DNA of 53,530 nt from Clostridia bacterium (GTDB lineage Bacteria; Bacillota; Clostridia; Christensenellales; Aristaeellaceae): NCBI GenBank assembly GCA_017937505.1, contig JAGBDL010000142.1:1-53530 (forward strand), read 5' to 3'. Positions 17,178 through 25,079 of this stretch are shown piece after piece; the first letter of the stretch is position 1; each line of letters starts with the position of its first letter. A model generated the notes under the pieces. That model saw only the letters and a program-made list of their open reading frames with translations. It did no database searches and had not been told where the DNA came from. The position numbers and the translations under genes were made by a program.

Positions 17178-17489
17178 ATGAGCGAAAATCTGAAGGCATT
17201 TTGGGAAAAGGTCTCAACGGACGAGAAGCTGCTTGAGCGTCTGCGGTCAGCAGCCGGGCATGAGCAGGTCCTTGAGATGGCCAAAGAGATCGGAATGGAA
17301 TTGTCAATGGCGGACATTGCACCACAAGTATGCGAAATGACGGAAGGCGAGCTGGAGACCTTGAACGGCGGCCTCCATGTTCAGGAGTATTGGGATCCAG
17401 ATATCGGAACGTATATCAGACCGAGTAGTAGTCAGATGAAGTGGGGTCTAACATGTGAGAAAGCGGCGCAGAGTGGAATCATGGAATGA
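17178..17489 (+). CDS. Nif11-type RiPP precursor next to the exporters
   Basis: A 103-residue peptide starting at ATG 17178 behind GAGGAGG. Its leader is a typical Nif11 helix (LKAFWEKVSTDEKLLERL, then VLEMAKEIGMELSMADI) and ends MTEGELETLNGG (54-65), a canonical double-Gly site. The core (66-103) has one Cys (93), Ser83-85, Thr78 and Thr92, and several aromatic and acidic residues (EYWDPDIGTYI). With one Cys it can form at most one thioether ring. Its leader is unlike the MKTIDMLI leaders at 5806-6539 and the tandem leader at 8621, so the island encodes three leader types. It is followed after 21 bp by the secretion genes, which probably process and export it. Confidence 0.85.
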   Translation: MSENLKAFWEKVSTDEKLLERLRSAAGHEQVLEMAKEIGMELSMADIAPQVCEMTEGELETLNGGLHVQEYWDPDIGTYIRPSSSQMKWGLTCEKAAQSGIME

Positions 17490-17510
17490 ACAACAGAAGG
17501 AGAGAAGACC

Positions 17511-17990
17511 ATGCCAACGACAACGAACCGAAACACAAATCCCGGCGGGCCTGAGCTGAATCATTACCTCATGGCCGCCCGGCCCGGCAGCTGGCTGATT
17601 CTTTCGCTGACGCTGTTGATCGTGGCGATGGCGCTGGTATGGTCCTTCCTTGGCACCATGAAGACAACCATCGCCGTCACCGGCGTAAAACAGGGGGCGC
17701 ACTTTACCGGCTATCTCAAGCCCAAAGACTCGATTTCCCTGCAAAGCGGCATGACCGTCGATTATCAGGGGGAAATGGCAGGTATTCTTGTCAGCCGCGG
17801 TACCGCCAGCATCGATGCGGCAGATATTGTCGCGTCCATGGATAACGCCTATTACAGCGATCAGCTTCAGCTGAATCCTTATAATGTGGAGATCAAAATC
17901 GATCTCGATCCGGGTGTGTGCCCGGATGGCGTGATTGTGCTGGAGATTGTGCTGGCTCAGACCCGTCCATTTGACTTCCTGATGAACTGA
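17511..17990 (+). CDS. Small HlyD-like membrane-fusion protein for peptide export
   Basis: A 159-residue protein with one membrane segment (about 27-48, SWLILSLTLLIVAMALVW) followed by a short beta-rich stretch (TGVKQGAHFTGYLKPKDSISLQSGMTVDYQG). This resembles the start and barrel of HlyD/NHLM secretion proteins, but the long coiled-coil hairpin is missing. It lies between a Nif11 precursor and the C39-ABC transporter, with 10 bp to the next gene. It probably links the ABC exporter to the envelope or stabilises it. The shortness could be natural for a Gram-positive adaptor or a degenerate form. Confidence 0.7.
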   Translation: MPTTTNRNTNPGGPELNHYLMAARPGSWLILSLTLLIVAMALVWSFLGTMKTTIAVTGVKQGAHFTGYLKPKDSISLQSGMTVDYQGEMAGILVSRGTASIDAADIVASMDNAYYSDQLQLNPYNVEIKIDLDPGVCPDGVIVLEIVLAQTRPFDFLMN

Positions 17991-18000
17991 GGTGTGCCGG

Positions 18001-20151
18001 ATGAAGGATAAGCGGAAAAGGGTTCCGGTCATCATGCAGATGGAGGCGCTGGAATGCGGCGCAGCCAGCCTGTGCATGATTCTGGCCTATTATGGCAAGT
18101 GGCTTCCTCTGCCGCGTGTGCGTACGGAGCTGGGCGTATCCCGCGACGGCGTGAGCGCGAAGAGCATCATCCGGGGCGCACGCAATTTCGGCATGGAGGG
18201 TAAGGGCTTTCGCTACAGCGTAGATTGCCTGAAAGAGAAGATCACGCTGCCCTGTATCCTCTTCTGGAATAACTGCCATTTTGTCGTGCTGACGGGCTTT
18301 GGCAAGAAGGGAGCGTATATCAACGATCCGGCGAGCGGCGCTGTGGTGGTGCCGATGGATAAATTCGAAAAGCAGTACAGCGGCGTTGCGCTGGAAATCG
18401 TGCCTGGCGCTGACTTTGTGCCTGGCGGACGGCCGACCAGCATCTGGCCCTTTGTAAAAAAACGGCTCAAAGGGACGGGCTCGGCGCTGGCGTTCCTGTC
18501 TTTGTCCGGCTTGGCTGCTGCTGTGCTGGGCGTCGCGCAGCCGGCGCTGTCATCCAGCTTCGTGGATAAGATCCTCACCGGGGCCAATACGGCGTGGCTC
18601 GCGCCGCTTCTGGCGCTTCTGACCGGTCTGGCAGTGGTTCAGTTTCTTTTGCAGGCGGCAACGGCGTCCTATCGGAATTATGTGCAGGGGCGCTTTGCTG
18701 TATCGGCCAATTGCGATTATCTGATGCATGTTCTGCGGCTGCCCATGCAATTTTTCTCTCAGCGCATGGCGGGCGATATCGCAGGCCGTCAGCAGGATAA
18801 CGCCGCTGTGGCCAATACGCTGCTCAATACCTTCGCGCCCATGGGTGTAGGCCTGATTACCATGGCCGTCTATCTGGTGATGATGCTTTCCATCAGCCCG
18901 GTGCTGACGCTGATTGGCGTTTCTGCGCTGGTGATCGATCTGTTTGCTGCGCAATACATCTCGCGCAGGCGCGTGACAACCGCGCGGGTGATTGCGCGCG
19001 ACAGCGGCATGCTTTCCGGCACGACGGCGAGCATTTTGGGCATGATGGAGACCATCAAGGCCAGCGGAGCAGAGGAAGGCGTGTATGGCCGATGGACGGG
19101 CATGCAGGCGGCCATGGTTTGTGGCCAGGCAAAGATTTCCCGCCTGAATACCTATTGGGGCAGCATTCCGCAGCTGCTGCTGAATATCTCCAATGTGTTA
19201 TTGCTTGCGCTGGGTGCGCTGCTGATCATCCGCGGCGAACTGACGACGGGTGCGCTGCTGGCGCTTCAGAGTCTGCTTCAGTCGTTCATCACGCCGGCTG
19301 AGAAGCTTATCGCGGCAGGACAGGAGATCACGGAAATGCGCTCGAGCATGGAGCGTATTGAGGACGTGACCAATTACGACGTGGACGAAGTCTTTGCAGA
19401 TCAGCAAGCGCAGGACAAAACTGCGTCTCCCATTACGGGCCATATCAGCATCCGCCATGTAACCTTCGGTTATTCCAGACAGGCTGCGCCGGTGATCAAG
19501 GACTTTTCGCTGGAGCTGACGCCGGGACGTAAAGTCGCGCTGGTGGGCTCCTCCGGCTGCGGAAAGTCCACCATGTCCAAGCTCGTAGCTGGTCTGTATC
19601 AGCCGTGGGAGGGCGAGATTCTCTTTGACGGAAAACCTATGTCTGCATACGACCGGGCGGCATTTACGTCCTCTGTGGCTGTGGTCGATCAGGATATCTT
19701 TCTATTCTCCGGCACGGTGAAGGATAATTTCCGCTTTTCGGACGGCACCATCAGCGACAGCGACATGATTCAGGCTGCGCGCGATACGCAGGTGCATGAG
19801 GCGATTCTCAAGCATCCGGGCGGATATGATGCATATATCGTCGAAGGCGGCGCCAATTTCTCTGGCGGACAGCGCCAGCAACTGGAAATCGCGCGCGCCT
19901 TGGCGGGCAACCCGTCCGTTCTGATTCTGGACGAGGCGACGTCTGCGCTGGATGCGCAGACCGAAGCGCTGGTGATGGATGCGATCAAGGCGCGCGGGAT
20001 GACGATGCTGCTGATTGCGCATCGGCTTTCCACGATCCGGGACGCGGATGAGATCCTCGTTTTGAAGGATGGAGACGTCGTTGAGCGCGGCACCCATGAT
20101 GAGCTGCTGGCGCTTGGCGGAGCTTATACCGCGCTAGTCAACGCATCATAA
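18001..20151 (+). CDS. NHLM-type ABC exporter with C39 leader peptidase
   Basis: The start is ATG 18001 with GAGGTG upstream (an in-frame GTG 9 bases earlier is less likely); 716 residues. The C39 peptidase domain (1 to about 135) has catalytic Cys19 (ALECGAASL), His93 (NCHFVVL) and Asp109 (INDPASG). The membrane domain spans about 155-440. The nucleotide-binding domain (about 475-716) has GSSGCGKST (Walker A), FSGGQRQQ (signature) and VLILDEATSALD (Walker B). Such proteins cut after double-Gly leaders and export the core. The four precursors in the island all end in (A/N/V)GG-type leaders, so it probably serves all of them. Confidence 0.95.
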   Translation: MKDKRKRVPVIMQMEALECGAASLCMILAYYGKWLPLPRVRTELGVSRDGVSAKSIIRGARNFGMEGKGFRYSVDCLKEKITLPCILFWNNCHFVVLTGFGKKGAYINDPASGAVVVPMDKFEKQYSGVALEIVPGADFVPGGRPTSIWPFVKKRLKGTGSALAFLSLSGLAAAVLGVAQPALSSSFVDKILTGANTAWLAPLLALLTGLAVVQFLLQAATASYRNYVQGRFAVSANCDYLMHVLRLPMQFFSQRMAGDIAGRQQDNAAVANTLLNTFAPMGVGLITMAVYLVMMLSISPVLTLIGVSALVIDLFAAQYISRRRVTTARVIARDSGMLSGTTASILGMMETIKASGAEEGVYGRWTGMQAAMVCGQAKISRLNTYWGSIPQLLLNISNVLLLALGALLIIRGELTTGALLALQSLLQSFITPAEKLIAAGQEITEMRSSMERIEDVTNYDVDEVFADQQAQDKTASPITGHISIRHVTFGYSRQAAPVIKDFSLELTPGRKVALVGSSGCGKSTMSKLVAGLYQPWEGEILFDGKPMSAYDRAAFTSSVAVVDQDIFLFSGTVKDNFRFSDGTISDSDMIQAARDTQVHEAILKHPGGYDAYIVEGGANFSGGQRQQLEIARALAGNPSVLILDEATSALDAQTEALVMDAIKARGMTMLLIAHRLSTIRDADEILVLKDGDVVERGTHDELLALGGAYTALVNAS

Positions 20152-20168
20152 GGAAGGAGACACGAAGG

Positions 20169-22328
20169 ATGGAAAACAATGAAAAGAGCATCCAGCGCGC
20201 GCTCCTTGACGATGCGCTGATCGATGCTGCCTATCGCGATCTTGCCTCTGTGGTTACGGGTAATGCCCGACCGCAGATGGATCAATCCGGACGTAAACAG
20301 GCGGCGGATGCGGTCGGCGAGATCCTTACGTTTTATCATCGCCGGGCGGAGATTCCGCAGGATACCGATCCAGTGACTTATGTGACCGAAATCATGGGCA
20401 TTTCTGCCCGGACGGTGACTTTGGAGGGCGAATGGTATAAGGAAGCTATCGGTCCTTATCTGGGAAGAACTGTCGATGGACAGATGGTAGCGATCCTGCC
20501 CAGGCAGAATCATTACGAATTCTATGACAAAAGCGCGGGCAGGCGCGTACGCGTCAGCCGTGATACGGCGGCGAAGCTGGGACCGGAAGCGCAGTACTTT
20601 TACATGCCCCTGCCGGCTGGAAAGCTGACCCTGCGCGACCTGTACGGATACATGGTCAAGTCCCTGACGTCATGGGACTATGTGCAGATTCTCGGCGCGA
20701 CAGCTCTGGCCAGTGTGCTGGCGATGACGCTTCCGGCGATGAATCGTTTGGTATTCTCGGGACTGATCCCCTCGGGGCGCGTGAGTCTGGTGCTGCCGGT
20801 TTTGTTCCTGCTGGTGTTTTCTGTGGTATCGACGCATCTGGCGAACATGCTGCGCACACTGGCTGTGGGCGTGGTGAATGTCCGTGCGGGGGCTTCTCTG
20901 CAGGCGGCTGCGATGAACCGCGTGATGGCAATGCCGGCCGCCTTTTTCAAGGAGCATTCCTCCGGCGAGATCGCCGCGCAGCTCGGATCCATTGATCAGC
21001 TGACGGCGTCTACGGTGAAAGCGGTCTTTTCCTCGGGCCTGACCGGCATTTTCTCGCTCATCTACATTGCGCAGATTTCTGCCTTTGCGTCGGCATTGGC
21101 AGCTCCTGCGTTCGCTATACTGCTTTTGCAGACGGTACTTTCGCTGGCCTGCGTGGCGATTGGTCTTAAGCGCAGCAATCTGCGCATGAAGAAACAGGGT
21201 AAGCTCTCCGGCTTGCAGCTGACGATGATCAACGGTATCCAGAAGATCCGTCTGTCTGGCGCGGAAAAGCGTATCTTTTCCAGATGGGCAGGGGAATACC
21301 GGGAAGTTGCCGAGCTGACCTATCGACGGCCTTTGCTCCTGCTTTACAGGCAGGCGCTGTTGGGGCTTGTCAGTCTGCTGGGCACGGTGGTCATCTATTA
21401 TACGGCTGCCGCAAGCGGCGTTTCCGCAGCGAACTACATGGCGTTTTCTTCTGCTTACGGCATGGTGTCCGGCGCGTTTATGTCGCTGATTGGCATTGTG
21501 ACCGTGATTACGGAGTTTGGCCCGATGCTGAATATGATGAAGCCCATTCTGGAAACAGAACCGGAGATTGAGCCTGAGAAGCATATGCCCGACGCGCTTA
21601 CGGGCAAGATCAGCATCAGCCATGTCAGCTTCCGCTACAACAAGGAAGCCCCGATGCTTCTTGACGACGTGACGCTGGATATTGAGCCTGGCGAGTATGT
21701 GGCCATCGTCGGCGGAACGGGCTGCGGCAAGTCCACCCTGATGCGCCTGATGCTGGGCTTTGAAAAGCCGGAACAGGGCGCGATCTATTATGACGATCAT
21801 GACCTGAAATCCCTGAACGTGCGCGGCCTTCGCCGGAAGATCGGCACGGTGCTGCAAAATGGCCGATTGATGCAGGGATCCATTTTCAGCAATCTGTCCA
21901 TCTCGAAACCGGATATGACGGAGGAAGAGGCATGGGATGCGCTGGAAAAGGCGGGACTGGCCGATGACGTGCGCCGCATGCCCATGAAGCTCTATACCAT
22001 GATGGGCGAAAACGGCGCGGGCATCTCCGGAGGACAGCGTCAGCGTCTGTTGATTGCCCGCGCGCTGGTCGGCAATCCGCGGGTGGTATTTATGGACGAG
22101 GCAACCTCCGCGCTGGATAACGTAGCGCAGGCGCATACTGTTCGCACGCTGGATGCGCTGAATTGTACCCGTGTGGTCATCGCGCACCGTCTTTCGACCA
22201 TCCAGAATTGTAGCCGCATTGTGGTGCTGGATGAAGGGCATATTGTTGAAGACGGCACCTATGATGAGCTGATTGCCATGAATGGGCGATTTGCAGCGCT
22301 GGTAGCAAGACAGAGGTTGGATACGTGA
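20169..22328 (+). CDS. Second NHLM-type ABC exporter subunit
   Basis: A 719-residue protein, 17 bp after the first exporter. An N-terminal non-peptidase region (about 1-160, ending in LPAGKLTLRDLYGYM) precedes the membrane domain (about 170-440). The nucleotide-binding domain (about 480-719) has GGTGCGKST, ISGGQRQRL and VVFMDEATSALD. It lacks C39 catalytic residues. The pairing with a C39-ABC protein and a small membrane-fusion protein matches the three-gene NHLM export set, and the two ABC proteins probably form a heterodimer. It ends the RiPP island's plus-strand operon. Confidence 0.93.
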   Translation: MENNEKSIQRALLDDALIDAAYRDLASVVTGNARPQMDQSGRKQAADAVGEILTFYHRRAEIPQDTDPVTYVTEIMGISARTVTLEGEWYKEAIGPYLGRTVDGQMVAILPRQNHYEFYDKSAGRRVRVSRDTAAKLGPEAQYFYMPLPAGKLTLRDLYGYMVKSLTSWDYVQILGATALASVLAMTLPAMNRLVFSGLIPSGRVSLVLPVLFLLVFSVVSTHLANMLRTLAVGVVNVRAGASLQAAAMNRVMAMPAAFFKEHSSGEIAAQLGSIDQLTASTVKAVFSSGLTGIFSLIYIAQISAFASALAAPAFAILLLQTVLSLACVAIGLKRSNLRMKKQGKLSGLQLTMINGIQKIRLSGAEKRIFSRWAGEYREVAELTYRRPLLLLYRQALLGLVSLLGTVVIYYTAAASGVSAANYMAFSSAYGMVSGAFMSLIGIVTVITEFGPMLNMMKPILETEPEIEPEKHMPDALTGKISISHVSFRYNKEAPMLLDDVTLDIEPGEYVAIVGGTGCGKSTLMRLMLGFEKPEQGAIYYDDHDLKSLNVRGLRRKIGTVLQNGRLMQGSIFSNLSISKPDMTEEEAWDALEKAGLADDVRRMPMKLYTMMGENGAGISGGQRQRLLIARALVGNPRVVFMDEATSALDNVAQAHTVRTLDALNCTRVVIAHRLSTIQNCSRIVVLDEGHIVEDGTYDELIAMNGRFAALVARQRLDT

Positions 22329-22384
22329 TGCTGACGGTCGGCTCGGAGAAATTGGAGTTTTTGATTTGTAAGCCCCGGATGTCT

Positions 22385-22870
22385 TCATATCAGGCGGGGG
22401 GATTTCAAAAGCATAGCCACATACCGTCTGTCACGCGATTGAGGGATGTCCTGAAGGTGTGATTCAATATCATCGGCTTCGTCAGAGGTTGGGGCTTCCC
22501 GTACGCTCTTTTTGCTGGAGGGATTGCGCAGGCGTTTTGACTTTGCCGGGGTGATGTTGATGAGTCCATCTTCTTTTGCTACGTTCAGAATCATGCCCAG
22601 AGTAAGACGCAGTTCTTCTATGCTCTTTTTTGAATAGGCAGCCTTGCTGTTCATGAACTCCTGTACATCATCGATGGTAATGATGCAAATATCACGCGGC
22701 CCGGAATAGGGGAGAAGGTACTTCTTGAGATAGCCCTCATAGCTGGCAAGGGTCTTGGCGCGTACCTTCCTGACTTTGTAAAGGTTATACCACTTCCAGG
22801 CGCGGGTTTCGAAGAGGTTTTCCTTTGGCGGCTGGGCTGTATTCGGGATGAAGTATCGCAGTATATCGAA
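22385..22870 (-). pseudogene. Tyrosine integrase remnant (core-binding domain)
   Basis: Reading the minus strand gives a continuous stretch without a recognised start: ETRAWKWYNLYK, TLASYEGYLKKYLLPYSG, ITIDDVQEFMNSK and LRLTLGMILNVAKEDGLI, then NPSSKKSVREAPT. This is the SAM-like core-binding domain of phage/ICE integrases. The catalytic domain with the Arg-His-Arg-Tyr residues is missing, because the frame stops at 22385 after RRYVAMLLKSPRLI. It marks the right edge of the RiPP island as former mobile DNA, mirroring the broken serine recombinase at the left. Confidence 0.7.
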
Positions 22871-23056
22871 AGGTATACCGACAGAAAACTGAATACAAGG
22901 TTTAAGGTTTTCCGTTTTGATTCTGCAAGGCTTCTTGAAAATGCGCTGGATAACGAGATGTCTTTTGATATGAATATCGAAATGAACAGAATATTCTGCA
23001 AATTATCAAGCGCTTCCTGGCCTGACAGATGGTCTGTCTATTTAGTTGTGACATAA
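22839..23056 (+). pseudogene. C-terminal fragment of an unidentified gene
   Basis: The plus strand is open for about 70 codons without a start and ends at TAA 23054, within a strong hairpin. The reading (RFDSARLLENALDNEMSF, SSASWPDRWSVYLVVT) looks protein-like and the DNA is more AT-rich than the flanks. I do not recognise the family. It partly overlaps the upstream end of the integrase remnant, so one of the two boundaries is uncertain. Confidence 0.3.
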
Positions 23057-23098
23057 ACAGCATCCGGTGATCTGCTGATTGCCGGGTGCTGTTTATGT
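23051..23098. terminator. Long stem-loop, probable terminator
   Basis: A 17-bp inverted repeat (ACATAAACAGCATCCGG at 23051-23067 and CCGGGTGCTGTTTATGT at 23082-23098) has one G-T pair and a 14-base loop. It could stop transcription from either side. It separates the decayed region from the NRPS-MATE operon. Confidence 0.65.
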
Positions 23099-23168
23099 CT
23101 ATGCTGTTGTTGTGATCTGAATGGCATCGGGATTCTTCATACACGCACATCAGCGAGTGTGGTGCTGC

Positions 23169-23309
23169 TTAAACGAATTCCTTGAATGCGATACGGGATT
23201 TGCCGCTCTAGGTATGCACCAACGGTGAATCCACAGGCATGATGCGTGCGTGCTCCAGTTTATTTCGGGCAAACAGTCCCTGAATACGCTCAACAGCTGC
23301 TTCTACTGC
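23169..23309 (-). pseudogene. Decayed C-terminal fragment with an SGK motif
   Basis: In the frame overlapping the MATE stop, the minus strand reads AVEAAVERIQGLFARNK, then MPVDSPLVHT, a TAG at 23210-23208, and SGKSRIAFKEFV before TAA. The T-x-SGK-x-R pattern near a C-terminus resembles adenylate-forming enzymes (acyl-CoA synthetase type), but the piece is too short to be sure. The in-frame stop inside a conserved-looking motif indicates decay. It follows the NRPS-MATE operon and may be the last remnant of another gene of that pathway. Confidence 0.35.
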
Positions 23310-25063
23310 TAATGCATGGAGAAGGAGATCACCGTTGTGTTAAAGCCCAGCTGGCGGGCATAGTCGATGTTGTCTGCCAACTGCCGGATGAGCGCAATGC
23401 CATCCGTAATGCAGCCGTCGTTTTCGTCTGCGACGTATTCGACGGGATTAAAGATCTCGCCGTTGTCGCGCAGGCGGATTTCAAGCGTTTTGCCAGTGAG
23501 ACAAAGTGTCGCATCAATCACGCCTTTATCACTGTCGTGATGAGCATAGTGCGCCGTGCTGACGGCCATCTCCTCGATGGCTACGCCGACTTTGTTGGCA
23601 ATGCGGTTTTCTACTCCGTGTTCGATACACCAGCTGATGATGTGCTCCGAAAGGCCTGCTACCTGCTGTGCGGTGGACTTGATGGTCACGTCATATCGGA
23701 GATCATCGCCATGGCTTTCCCTGAGCAGCAGGACGCTGCATACCTTCTCCTTTTTTTTGATGCGCATACCGATAGCTGCTGTAGCGAGCAGCGTGGCTGC
23801 GCCCGAGCAGGCATAGCTGAGCCAAAAGAGATGCGGCGCAGCATGGGCAAGAAGAAAGGCGAAGGGCAGCACGAAGATCAGACCGTTCATGATGACCATA
23901 GCAGACGCTAACTGCTTGCGGCCGGTGGTGGTATAAAAGTTTTGCAGGAGCTGAATGGCGGCGTCAAAGGGCAGATACAGTGCAAACAGGCGAAGCGCCG
24001 GCCTGACAGCAGAGAGTCCCTCCTCGGAATGGATGCCAAAAGCCATGCCCATGAGCTGGGGCGCGAGCAGCAGGAATGCGATCAGCGCTGTGCAGGACGC
24101 GGTGAGTACGGCAAGCGCGGTCTTCATGGCTTGGCGAATGCCATGGCTGTCCCGCTCGCCAAACAGCGTGCCGACGATAGGCAGCAAGGCGTCCGATACA
24201 CCGCTGACAAAGATATTGGAAATCATCTGCACATTGATGCACACGGTCATCACAGACATGCCAATCGAACCCAGGAAGCTGATGATGATGGAATTGAGCG
24301 CCAGAGAACGCAGGATGTTGGCAATCTGAATCAGGCCCTTGGGCAGGCCGGTGCTCAGAATGCCGACAAGCGTATGCAGACTCTTTCTGCCAGGGCGGAC
24401 GAAATGGAAGGTGCGCGACGCAGAGCGCAGATATGGAATCACAATCACCGCGCCGATGATATAGCCCAGCGTCGTGGAGAAACCTGCGCCCCAGATGCCT
24501 GTGTTAAAGAAGCGGATCAACGCGTAGTCAAATATCAGATTGACTACATTGGCGATGATCACGACTACAGCGGAGCTCTTGGGTTGGCCGTCTGTGCGGA
24601 TGAACAGCGCCATGCCGGAGGAGAACATCAGCGCCGGACCTGTGAAGACCAGGGGCCTGAGATAGCTTTCCAGCATGGAGGCAAGCGCCGTATCATTGCC
24701 TGCCAGAGAAAGCGAAAGCGGCGGAATAATGAACTGCATGACCAGGGAAAACAGCAGCATCACAGCCATGCCCACGCTCATTGTGAGGGTAAAGATTAGG
24801 TCAGCCTGATCCATTTCGCGTTTTCCCTTGGCGATGGATGCACAGGTGAGACCGCCTACGCCAAAGAGCATGTAGATCAGGTTGATGCAGAAGATGATGG
24901 GGCCGGCCAGTCCTATGGCTGCCAGCGCCACATCTCCCAGCAGATTGCCTACGATGGCGCCGTCCACGACCGAAGCCAAGGACACCGCCATTGAGGTCAT
25001 GATGGTGGGAAGCAGATACTCTTTGAATTTTTCCCGGATCAGTTTGCCTGTTCGTTCATACAT
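23309..25063 (-). CDS. MATE-family transporter fused to an RsbW-like ATPase domain (copy 1)
   Basis: The start is ATG 25063, 17 bp after the NRPS stop; 584 residues. Residues 1 to about 435 form a 12-helix MATE exporter (LLPTIMTSMAVSLASVVDGAIVGNLLG, and GLPKGLIQIANILRSLALN). The last 140 residues are an HATPase of the RsbW/SpoIIAB type: VAIEEMAVSTAHYAH (N box, with Ser where Asn is usual), RLRDNGEIFNP (G1) and DGIALIRQLADNIDY (G2). MATE proteins exchange cations for drugs or metabolites. Placement directly behind the NRPS suggests export of its product. The tail could bind STAS proteins encoded elsewhere in the window. Two more copies lie at 35906 and 42335. Confidence 0.92.
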   Translation of the reverse strand: MYERTGKLIREKFKEYLLPTIMTSMAVSLASVVDGAIVGNLLGDVALAAIGLAGPIIFCINLIYMLFGVGGLTCASIAKGKREMDQADLIFTLTMSVGMAVMLLFSLVMQFIIPPLSLSLAGNDTALASMLESYLRPLVFTGPALMFSSGMALFIRTDGQPKSSAVVVIIANVVNLIFDYALIRFFNTGIWGAGFSTTLGYIIGAVIVIPYLRSASRTFHFVRPGRKSLHTLVGILSTGLPKGLIQIANILRSLALNSIIISFLGSIGMSVMTVCINVQMISNIFVSGVSDALLPIVGTLFGERDSHGIRQAMKTALAVLTASCTALIAFLLLAPQLMGMAFGIHSEEGLSAVRPALRLFALYLPFDAAIQLLQNFYTTTGRKQLASAMVIMNGLIFVLPFAFLLAHAAPHLFWLSYACSGAATLLATAAIGMRIKKKEKVCSVLLLRESHGDDLRYDVTIKSTAQQVAGLSEHIISWCIEHGVENRIANKVGVAIEEMAVSTAHYAHHDSDKGVIDATLCLTGKTLEIRLRDNGEIFNPVEYVADENDGCITDGIALIRQLADNIDYARQLGFNTTVISFSMH

Positions 25064-25079
25064 GGTTTGCGTTCCCTTC

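Noticed and set aside
5806..17489. Nif11 precursors taken as nitrogen-fixation proteins
   Set aside because: The double-Gly ends, Cys/Ser-bearing cores and neighbouring maturation and export genes show that they are RiPP precursors. No nif genes are present.
19457..19473. TAACCTTCGGTTA inverted repeat as a third TetR operator
   Set aside because: It lies inside the exporter coding sequence and its centre differs from TAACRTGTTA.
20670..22388. Minus-strand frame opposite the second ABC exporter
   Set aside because: Antisense of Walker motifs; His/Arg/Gln-rich translation without family match.
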